Made by a program: the position numbers and the translations under genes
Shown here: piece by piece, positions 6,401 to 13,870 of the stretch
How the letters are laid out: the number at the start of each line of letters is the position of its first letter
Numbering within the stretch: the stretch's first letter is position 1
The notes under the pieces: generated by a model
What the model saw: only the letters and a program-made list of their open reading frames with translations
What the model was told of the DNA's origin: nothing
Database searches by the model: none
Source: Enterocloster bolteae
GTDB taxonomy: Bacteria > Bacillota_A > Clostridia > Lachnospirales > Lachnospiraceae
Direction: 5' to 3'
Length of the DNA stretch: 13,870 nucleotides
Assembly: GCA_021769025.1 (NCBI GenBank)
Contig: JAETTS010000028.1
Span: 1 to 13,870 of the forward strand

Positions 6401-8278
6401 ATGAGAATAAAAGTATCCAATTATATTGCGCAACAGCTGGTGGAGCATGGAATCACTCAGGTGTTTTCAGTAACCGGCGGCGGTGCCATGCATTTAAATG
6501 ATGCCCTGGGCCATGAGAAGGGGCTTCGGTGTCTGTACCAGCATCATGAGCAGGCCTGTGCCATTGCAGCGGAAAGCTACGCCAGAATCCATAACAAGAT
6601 AGGAGCCGTGTGCGTGACCACAGGGCCGGGGGGTACCAATGCCATCACTGGTGTGCTGGGCGGCTGGCTGGATTCGATTCCGATGCTGATTTTATCCGGA
6701 CAGGTTCGTTATGACACGACAGCACGTTGGTCAGGAGTGGGCATCCGGGCGATGGGAGATCAGGAGTTTGACATCACCAAAGCCATTGACTGTATGACAA
6801 AGTACAGTGAGATGGTTATCGATCCGAAGCGGATCCGCTATTGCCTGGAGAAGGCCATATATTTGGCGTACTCTGGAAGGCAAGGACCCAGCTGGCTGGA
6901 TATTCCGTTGAATGTGCAAGGGGCGTATGTGGAGACCGATGAGTTGGAAGGCTTTGACTCGGAGGCTTACGAAAGGGAACGCAGCTTAACGGAGAAGCTG
7001 CCAGAGAAAGTTACGGATAAACTGGCAAGGACGATTGTTGAGAAGATCCGCCAGGCGAAGCGTCCGGTTCTCAATGCAGGAAACGGAATCCGCATTGCCG
7101 GTGCATATCCCGTATTTGAGCGGGTGGTTAAAAAATTGGGTATCCCGGTGGCAACTGGCTGGAACAGTCAGGACTGTATGGAGACAGAGAATCCTCTGTA
7201 CGTAGGACGGGCAGGCGGTATGGGAGACCGTCCAGGCAATTTTGCAGTGCAGAACAGTGATCTGGTATTTTCTGTGGGAAGCCGCTTAAGCATCCGCCAG
7301 GTAGGGTATAATTATGAGACCTGGGCAAGAGCAGCGTATACGATTGTCAATGATATTGATATAGAAGAATTGAAAAAACCAAGTGTCCATGTGGATATGC
7401 CGGTTCATGCAGACGCAAAAGACCTGCTGGAAGCACTGGAGCGGGTTCTGAACCAGGAGGAGACTCCGATCTTTGACGGAGGGCAGGGGTTACGGGACAT
7501 GACCTGGGTGGAGACCTGCCAGATGTGGAAAGAGACATATCCGGTGGTGCAGCCTAAGCATCTGGTATCTGATGATACGAAGGAAGCCAATGTCTATGCG
7601 CTGGTTCAGGAGTTGAGCAGCAGGCTGAAAGAAGATCAGATCACCGTATCGGGAAACGGGTCAGCCTGTGTGGCAGGTGGCCACGCTTATATTATAAAGA
7701 AAGGCCAGCGGTTCATCTCCAATTCTGCGGTGGCTTCCATGGGCTATGACCTTCCGGCGGCTATCGGAGCCTGCGTGGCGGCATTTGAGGATGGAAAAGA
7801 ACATGAGGATGTGATCTTGTTAACAGGAGATGGAAGCATCCAGATGAATCTGCAGGAACTTCAGACCATCATTCATCACCGGATGCCTATTAAGATTTTC
7901 CTGATCAATAACGGAGGGTATCACTCCATTCGCCAGACACAGAAGAATTTTTTTGGTGAGCCTCTGGTGGGAATCGGTGTGGATAGCGGAGATTTAAGTT
8001 TTCCGAATATGGGGAAACTTTCCCAGGCTTATGGGTATCCTTATATTAGTGCGCATCATAACAGCCAGCTGGCGGAGGCCATAGAGAAGACTCTTTTGGT
8101 GGAAGGGCCGGCTATCTGCGAAGTGTTTGTCACCACAGACCAGAATTTTGAGCCCAAATCCTCGGCAAAGCGGATGCCGGATGGGACATTGACTTCGCCG
8201 CCCTTGGAGGATTTGTCGCCGTTTCTTCCGGAAGAAGAGATGGAGGCCAATATGATCATTCCCAGAATTTCTGGCTAA
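6401..8278 (+). CDS. Thiamine-diphosphate enzyme, acetolactate-synthase-like, probable branched-sugar role
   Basis: A cytosolic ThDP-dependent enzyme of 625 aa with the three-domain order of acetolactate synthase. The N-terminal pyrimidine-binding domain (about 1-170) has the catalytic glutamate E50 in QHHEQACAIAAESYAR and GPGGTNAITG. A central domain (about 205-345) and a C-terminal diphosphate-binding domain (about 400-560) follow, the latter with GDGSIQMN (G476-D477-G478) and INNGG (N503, N504). It is longer than the usual 550-590 aa, with an extra tail after residue 570. The central GRAGGMGDRPGNFAVQNSD stretch resembles the FAD-associated part of that family. It heads a run of sugar-modifying and glycosyltransferase genes with no other amino-acid synthesis gene nearby. 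A YerE-like role, moving a two-carbon unit from pyruvate onto a keto-sugar nucleotide, is therefore more likely than isoleucine/valine synthesis. AAAGGAAGG lies ten bases before the ATG. The exact substrate is unknown. Confidence 0.8.
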   Translation: MRIKVSNYIAQQLVEHGITQVFSVTGGGAMHLNDALGHEKGLRCLYQHHEQACAIAAESYARIHNKIGAVCVTTGPGGTNAITGVLGGWLDSIPMLILSGQVRYDTTARWSGVGIRAMGDQEFDITKAIDCMTKYSEMVIDPKRIRYCLEKAIYLAYSGRQGPSWLDIPLNVQGAYVETDELEGFDSEAYERERSLTEKLPEKVTDKLARTIVEKIRQAKRPVLNAGNGIRIAGAYPVFERVVKKLGIPVATGWNSQDCMETENPLYVGRAGGMGDRPGNFAVQNSDLVFSVGSRLSIRQVGYNYETWARAAYTIVNDIDIEELKKPSVHVDMPVHADAKDLLEALERVLNQEETPIFDGGQGLRDMTWVETCQMWKETYPVVQPKHLVSDDTKEANVYALVQELSSRLKEDQITVSGNGSACVAGGHAYIIKKGQRFISNSAVASMGYDLPAAIGACVAAFEDGKEHEDVILLTGDGSIQMNLQELQTIIHHRMPIKIFLINNGGYHSIRQTQKNFFGEPLVGIGVDSGDLSFPNMGKLSQAYGYPYISAHHNSQLAEAIEKTLLVEGPAICEVFVTTDQNFEPKSSAKRMPDGTLTSPPLEDLSPFLPEEEMEANMIIPRISG

Positions 8279-8310
8279 GGAGCCGGGAAGGCGAGAGCAC
8301 ATCAAAACAG

Positions 8311-8317
8311 AAGGAGG
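8311..8317 (+). promoter_or_regulatory. Ribosome binding site that fixes a TTG start at 8326
   Basis: AAGGAGG lies eight bases before the TTG at 8326 but only two before the TTG at 8320. Normal spacing therefore selects 8326, giving MNIVVTGATSFIG, a typical SDR N-terminus. No ATG is available nearby. Confidence 0.75.
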
Positions 8318-8325
8318 AATTGCAG

Positions 8326-10482
8326 TTGAATATCGTTGTGACAGGGGCCACCAGTTTTATTGGTGCTTCTATGGTTCGCAGGCTTTTAACGGAAGGCCAT
8401 CATATATATGCGGTTATCCGTCCAGGCTCACCGAATAAAAAGGTACTGGATGAGGTGATAGAAAAGGCAAAGGAAGAGAAGGCAGGCCAGACAGATATTG
8501 TAGAGTTGGAGTTGAACCGCCTGGACGAGATCGATAAGGTGATTCCGGAGCGTTGTCAGATTTATTTTCATTTCGGCTGGGATGGAGCCGGTAGCAACAA
8601 CAGGAAGAATGCGGATGTGCAGCAGAAGAATGCAGCCTATGGACTGAGGGCGCTGGAAGGGGCAAGAAAACTGGGATGCCGCCGTTTCCTGTTCAGTGGT
8701 TCCCAGGCGGAATATGGCATCTGCCAGACCAAGATGTCAGAAGACAGAGTCTGTCAGCCGGTATCCGAGTACGGCAAGGCAAAAGTTGCATTCTATCAGC
8801 AGGCGACGGAGCAGATTGCCCGATGGAAGAGAGAAGATCCCAACGTTCCGTTTGAGTTTATCCATACCAGGATTTTCAGCATCTACGGTCCGGGAGACCA
8901 TCCCTACTCTTTGGTAGAGACGTGCCTGGATACCTTCCTTCGGGGAGAGACCATGAAACTGGGGGCTTGTATCCAGCAGTGGAATTTTATGTATATTGAG
9001 GACTTGATCGAGAGCCTGCTGGCACTGGCTGTGTGCGAAGGGAATGTGGGATACACAGGAGAGCCAGGAGAGAACGGGATATACAATTTGGCTTCAGATC
9101 AGGATGCTACCATGCCTCTTCGTGCCTATGTGGAGGAAATGCACAGGCTCTGCGGCGGGAGAGGCAGCCGGGTTTATGGAGAGGTGCCGCCCAATGCAGA
9201 GGGGCTGGCCAATTTGATTCCGGATATTGAAAAAGTGAAGAGACGGACAGGCTGGAAGCCAAAAGTTTCCTTTGAGGAAGGGATTGGCCAGATTCTTAAA
9301 AGAAAGAGATTCAGCCATACCTGCATTTTATGTGGACAGCCGCTGGAGGGGACAAAACTTCTGACGTTAAGCGGAATGCCATCTTCCGCCCAGAATATTC
9401 CGGCAGCAGATGAAGTAGATACCGATCAGGCCGTGACCCTAAATCTTCATCAGTGTAAAAACTGCGGGCTGGTACAGCTTGACAATGAACCGGTGGACTA
9501 CTATCGGGATGTGATCCGTTCCGTGGGATACTCCAGCACTATGGCAGAGTTAAGGGCCAGCCAGTATAAGCATTTGATCGAAACGTATCACCTGGAGGGG
9601 AAAAAGTTTTTAGAGGTTGGATGTGGAAGAGGCGAATTCTTAAAAGTTCTGGGACAGTTTCCAGTTGAGGCCTATGGGATTGAGCACAGCGAGAAACTGG
9701 TGAATGAGGCGGAGGAAGGGATACCTGTAACCTGCGGATTTCCGGAGACAGAGAATACGGTATTAGGGCAGAATGGTCCATATGATGCTTTTTTAACCTT
9801 TAATTTTCTGGAGCACCAGCCAAAGCCTGGGGTCATGCTGGATTGTATCTACAACAATCTGACTTGCCAGGGAATAGGACTTGTGACCGTACCTAGCCTG
9901 GAATACAGCCTTCAGCACGACGGGTATTATGAACTGATCCGGGATCATATTGCGTACTATACCCTTGATACCTTGCGATACCTCATGGAGCATCACGGCT
10001 TCCAGGTGTTGGAAGAGATGTCGAAGAAGGACATGCTGGCTATGATTGTAAGGAAGATTCCCAAAGAGGAGATGGAGGTGCCGAAACGAGAAGTAAAGGC
10101 AGTAGACTTATCCGGTTTGGAGGGGAATCTGGAGTGCCTTCGCCGACAGATGGAAGAGATCCGGGCAGATCTGGATAAAAGGCAGGAAACCCTGGCTGTG
10201 TGGGGAGCAAGCCATCAGGCATTTACTCTGATTGCCACCACTTGCCTGAAGGAAAAAGCAGAATATATCATTGATTCCGCACCGTTTAAGCAGGGACGGT
10301 TTGCACCTGCATCCCATTTGCCCATTGTAGCGCCAGACTATATTTCTTCCCATCCTACAGATGTGATCTTAATTGTAGCACCAGAATATACGGAAGAAAT
10401 TGCAAACGTTATCCGCAGCCGCTTTGGAGAAACCGTGAGAATCATGGCGCTGCGCAGTGAAAATGTGGAGGAACTGTCATGA
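8326..10482 (+). CDS. Fused NAD-dependent epimerase/dehydratase and sugar C-methyltransferase
   Basis: A 718-aa two-enzyme fusion acting on nucleotide sugars in the cytosol. Residues 1 to about 325 are an extended SDR: GATSFIG nucleotide-binding motif near the start, SGSQAEYG, then YGKAK with Y149 and K153. Residues 326-718 follow the layout of sugar C-methyltransferases such as NovU and TcaB9. These are a zinc-binding part (C333, C336, C377, C380; CILCG and CKNCG), an S-adenosylmethionine motif EVGCGRG (430-436), LEHQP (E496, H497), and a C-terminal Rossmann-like part with VWGASHQAF and KQGRFAPASHLPI. Where I recall YHEH in classic members, this protein reads IRDH (D540, H541), so the chemistry may differ. 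It starts at TTG 8326, 47 bases after the ThDP gene without a terminator. The downstream GT2 start overlaps its stop (ATGA). Alternative roles for the SDR part are reduction or 3-/5-epimerisation; the order alone does not decide. Confidence 0.85.
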   Translation: MNIVVTGATSFIGASMVRRLLTEGHHIYAVIRPGSPNKKVLDEVIEKAKEEKAGQTDIVELELNRLDEIDKVIPERCQIYFHFGWDGAGSNNRKNADVQQKNAAYGLRALEGARKLGCRRFLFSGSQAEYGICQTKMSEDRVCQPVSEYGKAKVAFYQQATEQIARWKREDPNVPFEFIHTRIFSIYGPGDHPYSLVETCLDTFLRGETMKLGACIQQWNFMYIEDLIESLLALAVCEGNVGYTGEPGENGIYNLASDQDATMPLRAYVEEMHRLCGGRGSRVYGEVPPNAEGLANLIPDIEKVKRRTGWKPKVSFEEGIGQILKRKRFSHTCILCGQPLEGTKLLTLSGMPSSAQNIPAADEVDTDQAVTLNLHQCKNCGLVQLDNEPVDYYRDVIRSVGYSSTMAELRASQYKHLIETYHLEGKKFLEVGCGRGEFLKVLGQFPVEAYGIEHSEKLVNEAEEGIPVTCGFPETENTVLGQNGPYDAFLTFNFLEHQPKPGVMLDCIYNNLTCQGIGLVTVPSLEYSLQHDGYYELIRDHIAYYTLDTLRYLMEHHGFQVLEEMSKKDMLAMIVRKIPKEEMEVPKREVKAVDLSGLEGNLECLRRQMEEIRADLDKRQETLAVWGASHQAFTLIATTCLKEKAEYIIDSAPFKQGRFAPASHLPIVAPDYISSHPTDVILIVAPEYTEEIANVIRSRFGETVRIMALRSENVEELS

Positions 10483-11432
10483 AGACGATCAGCATTGTAG
10501 TGCCTTGCTATAATGAAGAGGAAAATGTGGAGGCACTGGCCGATGCGCTGAGAGAGATGTTTCGAAAAGATTTGGGAGGCTATCAATACGAGATTCTATT
10601 TATTGATAACGATTCCAAAGACAAGACGAGAGAGATTATCCGGAAGCTGTGCGCCGCAGACAAGGGAATCAAGGGGATTTTCAACGCTAAAAATTTTGGA
10701 CAGTTTAATTCCCCCTACTATGCCATGCTTCAAAGTACCGGAGATTGTACGGTTCTGATGGCAGCTGACTTCCAGGATCCAGTGGACATGGTTCCCGGTT
10801 TCGTGAAAGAGTGGGAAAACGGATATAAGATTGTGATTGGCATCAAGAAATCCAGCCAGGAGAATAAGATCATGTACTGGCTGAGAGGGTGTTACTATAA
10901 ATTGATCAAGAAGCTTTCCAATGTGGAGCAGATTGAACAGTTTACAGGATTCGGCCTCTATGACAAACGTTTTATTGAGGTGTTGCGAAACCTGGATGAT
11001 CCCACGCCTTTCCTCAGGGGAATCGTTGCGGAACTTGGATTTCACAGAAAAGAGATTCCCTATGAGCAGCCTTTGCGCCGGGCAGGCAAGACCAGCAACA
11101 ATTTTTACAAGCTTTACGATGCGGCCATGTTAAGCTTTACTTCCTATACGAAGGTGGGGCTGCGTCTGGCTACCATATTTGGCGCATTATGCAGTGCGGC
11201 CAGCATGGTAATCGCTCTCATATACCTGGTGATGAAACTGATGTATTGGGATCGGTTTGTGGCAGGCATGGCGCCTCTTCTGATCAGTATGCTTTTCTTG
11301 GGTTCCGTACAGATCTTTTTCATCGGCGTTGTGGGAGAGTATATTCTGTCCATCAATTCCAGGGTGATGAAGCGGCCCCTGGTAGTGGAGGAGGAGCGAA
11401 TCAATTTCGAAGAGGTACAGGATGAAGCATAA
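10479..11432 (+). CDS. GT2 glycosyltransferase, GtrB/DPM1-like, membrane-anchored
   Basis: Probably transfers a sugar to polyprenyl phosphate at the inner face of the membrane. The 317-aa protein starts TISIVVPCYNEEENVEAL, followed by IDNDSKDKT, NFGQFNSPYYAML and the metal/nucleotide motif AADFQDPVD (D97, D100), as in DPM1/GtrB/ArnC-type enzymes. Two C-terminal hydrophobic segments (about 226-254 and 263-290, containing IGVVGEYIL) would anchor it. The ATG overlaps the stop of the preceding gene (ATGA), and GGAGG lies seven bases upstream within that gene, implying translational coupling. No GtrA-like flippase is seen in the window. The sugar could be the product of the preceding two enzymes, but that is inference. 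Confidence 0.88.
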   Translation: MKTISIVVPCYNEEENVEALADALREMFRKDLGGYQYEILFIDNDSKDKTREIIRKLCAADKGIKGIFNAKNFGQFNSPYYAMLQSTGDCTVLMAADFQDPVDMVPGFVKEWENGYKIVIGIKKSSQENKIMYWLRGCYYKLIKKLSNVEQIEQFTGFGLYDKRFIEVLRNLDDPTPFLRGIVAELGFHRKEIPYEQPLRRAGKTSNNFYKLYDAAMLSFTSYTKVGLRLATIFGALCSAASMVIALIYLVMKLMYWDRFVAGMAPLLISMLFLGSVQIFFIGVVGEYILSINSRVMKRPLVVEEERINFEEVQDEA

Positions 11433-13650
11433 TGTAGACGTAGTCCGGATCAGGGAGAATTCTATTCAGCTGAACGGATGGGTAATCGGAAAAACCCCCC
11501 AGTCCAGGCCGGAATTTGCGGTGGAGGACGGGAAAGGAAGACCCATAAGCTTTCAGTATGTGTCTACCAGGCGGGATGATGTCAGCCAGATTTACTATGG
11601 GAAGACCTATGACAGAGATTTTGGATTTGACATCCAGTTTCCCTATGAAAGAGGGAAGGATTACTACTTGCTGATCCGGTGCGACGGACGAAAGGCTAAA
11701 ATTAAATATAACGAAGAACTAATCGAAAAACGGGCAAGTGTGGCCCATAAGCGGATGCAGAAGATCAAGGATCTGATGAACATGGAGACAGTCCGCGTGG
11801 CTGTTGATTTCTGGAAAGAAAACGGCCTGCGGGCATTGATTGTAAAATCCACGCACAAGCTGCAAGGGCTGGACAATGACTACGATTACGGAGAGTGGTA
11901 CTCCCTTACAAAGCCTGGAGAGGAAGAACTGGAGAGGCAAAGGAAGGAAGTATTTCCGGAGAAACTGAAATTCTCCATTGTGATGCCCCTTTATAAGACA
12001 CCAGAGCGTTACTTAAAGGAGATGCTGGATTCCATCGTGGAGCAGACCTACGGCAATTGGGAGTTATGCCTGGCGGACGGAAGCCCGCAAGGGGAAGATG
12101 TGTCTGCTGTGGCAGGACGTTATCAGAAGAAAGATCCCAGAATCCGATACAGGCGGCTGGAGGGTAATGGCGGGATTTCTGCCAATACCAATGCAGCTAT
12201 AGAGATGGCAACCGGCGATTTCATCATTCTGGCGGATCACGATGATGCTATGACAAGAGATGCCCTGTATGAGTGTGCCAAAGCCATCCATGACCATCCG
12301 CGGTGCCAGGTTCTCTATTCCGATGAGGACAAGATGGATATGGACGGAGGCGCGTTGTTTGACCCTCATTTTAAGCCGGATTTCAACCCGGATCTATTGT
12401 GCAGCGTCAACTACATCTGCCACCAGTTTGTGGTGAAGAGAGAACTGGTAGAGCAGGTGGGCGGCCTTCGCAAGGAATTTGATGGGGCCCAGGATTATGA
12501 TTTTATCTTCCGCTGCACGGAAAAAGCGGAGGAGATTTATCATATACCCAAGGTTCTGTATCACTGGCGGTGCCATCAGGACTCCACAGCCAGCAACCCT
12601 CACAGCAAGATGTATGCCTTTGAAGCTGGTGCCAGGGCAATCATGGGGCATTACAAAAGGTTGGGGATCCCTGCCCTTAAGGTAGAAAAGGGAGTGGATT
12701 ATGGGATCTATCATACCGTATTTTCCATTCAAGGCCAGCCGCTGGTGTCTGTGATCATACCCAACAAGGATCACCATAAGGATCTGGATCTGTGCATCCG
12801 TTCCATGATCACCAAAGGAACCTACAAGAATCTGGAATTTGTGGTGGTGGAAAATAACAGCACGGAGGTAGAGACACCGGTCTACTATGAAAGAGTTCAG
12901 AAGGAATTCCCGCAGGTGCATGTGGTTGACTGGGCCAGGGAATTTAATTATGCAGCCATCAATAATTTTGGAGTCTCCCATGCAAAGGGAGAATATCTGT
13001 TGTTTTTAAACAATGATACAGAATTGATTGCGGAAAATTTTGTGGAAGAAATGCTGGGGTTCTGTCAGAGAGACGATGTGGGGATTGTGGGAGCCAAGCT
13101 TCTGTATCAGGACGATACCATTCAGCATGCAGGCGTGGTGGTAGGGTTCGGCGGTGTGGCCGGACATACCTTTATTGGCCTTCACAAGGCGGAGAACAGC
13201 TATTTTCACAGGGCTATGTGCGCTCAGGATTACAGCGCTGTGACGGCGGCCTGCATGATGAGCAAACGGTCCGTGTTTGAGAAAGTGGGAGGATTTAGCG
13301 AAGAATTTGCAGTGGCGTTCAATGATATTGACTACTGTATGAAGGTGAGAAATCTTGGGAAATTGGTGGTGTATGCCCCCTATGCCCTTTTATATCACTA
13401 TGAATCCAAATCCAGAGGGCTGGAGGATACCCCGGAAAAGGTGGCCAGATTTAACCGGGAGGTGGCAAGATTCGCCAGAAAATGGCCGGACATCCTAAAA
13501 AATGGAGATCCCTATTACAATCCCAACTTAACTCTGCGCAAATCCGATTTTGCACTGCGGGATCTGAAGAAGGAAGGGATCGGACAGCCTTACCAGCTGG
13601 ATCCAGCTATCCTGGAACTGATGAGAGAAGCGGATGACTGCAAGAGTTGA
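11422..13650 (+). CDS. Bifunctional tandem GT2 glycosyltransferase, 742 aa
   Basis: A cytosolic enzyme with two GT-A domains, typical of clostridial and rhamnan-type polysaccharide loci. Residues 1 to about 150 form an N-terminal accessory domain (GWVIGKTPQSRPEF, FGFDIQFPY) with no motif I can name. The first GT2 domain begins at residue 184 (FSIVMPLYKTPERYL) and has DHDD at 272-275 and YSDEDKMD. The second begins at residue 442 (VSVIIPNKDH) and has LNNDTEL (N530-D532), the RfbF-like GVVVGFGGVAGH stretch and FNDIDYCMKV. No membrane segment is seen. The start overlaps the preceding gene by 11 bases, with GAGG seven bases upstream. It likely adds two sugars of the repeat unit; linkages cannot be read from sequence. 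Confidence 0.88.
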   Translation: MKHNVDVVRIRENSIQLNGWVIGKTPQSRPEFAVEDGKGRPISFQYVSTRRDDVSQIYYGKTYDRDFGFDIQFPYERGKDYYLLIRCDGRKAKIKYNEELIEKRASVAHKRMQKIKDLMNMETVRVAVDFWKENGLRALIVKSTHKLQGLDNDYDYGEWYSLTKPGEEELERQRKEVFPEKLKFSIVMPLYKTPERYLKEMLDSIVEQTYGNWELCLADGSPQGEDVSAVAGRYQKKDPRIRYRRLEGNGGISANTNAAIEMATGDFIILADHDDAMTRDALYECAKAIHDHPRCQVLYSDEDKMDMDGGALFDPHFKPDFNPDLLCSVNYICHQFVVKRELVEQVGGLRKEFDGAQDYDFIFRCTEKAEEIYHIPKVLYHWRCHQDSTASNPHSKMYAFEAGARAIMGHYKRLGIPALKVEKGVDYGIYHTVFSIQGQPLVSVIIPNKDHHKDLDLCIRSMITKGTYKNLEFVVVENNSTEVETPVYYERVQKEFPQVHVVDWAREFNYAAINNFGVSHAKGEYLLFLNNDTELIAENFVEEMLGFCQRDDVGIVGAKLLYQDDTIQHAGVVVGFGGVAGHTFIGLHKAENSYFHRAMCAQDYSAVTAACMMSKRSVFEKVGGFSEEFAVAFNDIDYCMKVRNLGKLVVYAPYALLYHYESKSRGLEDTPEKVARFNREVARFARKWPDILKNGDPYYNPNLTLRKSDFALRDLKKEGIGQPYQLDPAILELMREADDCKS

Positions 13651-13714
13651 CATGGGATCCGCCCCAAAGGCAGGAGAGAGATTCCGAAATGCATCGCAGG
13701 AAATGGAGGCAATG

Positions 13715-13870
13715 ATGACAGAAAAGGTGACGGTAATCATTCCTAATTATAATGGGCTTGCCTATATGCGGCCTTGCATGGAGGCGCTGAGGCAGCAGAC
13801 ATATCAGGATTTTCAGGTTCTGGTGGTGGATAACGGCTCTGAAGACGGCAGTGTTATGTGGCTAAAGGAG
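13715..13870 (+). CDS. GT2 glycosyltransferase, 3' truncated by window edge
   Basis: The first 52 codons of a further GT-A glycosyltransferase: VTVIIPNYNGLAYM, then QQTYQDFQVLVVDNGSEDGS, the classical GT2 nucleotide-binding start. The ATG at 13715 is preferred because GGAGG (13705-13709) lies five bases before it and the GT2 fold starts at once. The same frame is open upstream with ATGs at 13634 (overlapping the preceding stop), 13652, 13703 and 13712, but none has a better ribosome site. It continues the operon; acceptor and sugar are unknown. Confidence 0.85.
   Translation, partial: MTEKVTVIIPNYNGLAYMRPCMEALRQQTYQDFQVLVVDNGSEDGSVMWLKE

Noticed and set aside
6283..6501. A 72-codon plus-strand open frame before the ThDP gene
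   Set aside because: It covers the promoter region, overlaps the ThDP start in another frame and lacks a proper ribosome site.
6401..8278. Housekeeping ilvB (acetolactate synthase large subunit)
   Set aside because: The ThDP motifs fit the family, but there is no ilvN or ilvC nearby, the protein is longer than usual, and the next genes are nucleotide-sugar and glycosyltransferase genes. The gene symbol is therefore not used.
12394..12981. A 195-codon minus-strand open frame
   Set aside because: It is opposite the tandem GT2 gene, whose two domains and motifs read through the whole region. The antisense translation shows no domain logic.
1..13870. tRNA, rRNA, transposase or insertion-sequence remnants
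   Set aside because: I saw no cloverleaf, rRNA-like stretch, transposase motif or terminal inverted repeats with target duplications.

Overview
The window looks like chromosomal DNA of a Gram-positive, Lachnospiraceae-type clostridium (Bacillota). The support is AGGAGG-type ribosome sites, short 5' leaders, a TTG start, secreted proteins built of aromatic YY/GW cell-wall-binding repeats, two Spo0A-box-like heptamers, and long GT2 glycosyltransferases of the kind common in clostridial surface-polysaccharide loci. The assignment is inferred from style; no marker gene is present.

Layout. (1) 2-1222, plus strand: the 3' part of an O-antigen ligase/polymerase-like (Wzy/WaaL superfamily) membrane protein that enters from outside the window. 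(2) About 1224-1405: a degenerate 30-bp tandem repeat. (3) 1454-3154, plus: an ABC-class ATPase of the PF09818 type, probably a resident gene unrelated to sugars. (4) 3160-6190: an island of mostly minus-strand genes. It holds two secreted cell-wall-binding repeat proteins (106 and 502 aa), a zinc-ribbon/coiled-coil protein (136 aa), and a convergent plus-strand 49-aa coiled-coil protein that is easily missed. An AT-rich spacer (3548-3905) carries promoters and two TGTCGAA heptamers. Three rho-independent-type hairpins punctuate the island. (5) 6401-13870, plus: an operon-like run for surface glycan assembly. It encodes a thiamine-diphosphate enzyme of the acetolactate-synthase type, a fused SDR epimerase/reductase plus sugar C-methyltransferase, a GtrB/DPM1-like membrane GT2, a 742-aa tandem GT2, and the start of another GT2. 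The last junctions overlap (ATGA, then 11 bp), suggesting translational coupling.

How the genes may work together. The ThDP enzyme and the SDR/C-methyltransferase fusion would build an unusual C-branched nucleotide sugar: two-carbon transfer as in the yersiniose enzyme YerE, ketone reduction or epimerisation, and C-methylation. The GT2 enzymes would place sugars on a lipid-linked glycan, and the Wzy-like protein would polymerise or ligate it. The divergent cell-wall-binding proteins may decorate or bind the envelope. No NDP-sugar 4,6-dehydratase is visible, so the sugar pathway is incomplete within this window. The branched-sugar idea is the most interesting lead and is an inference from domain content and gene order.
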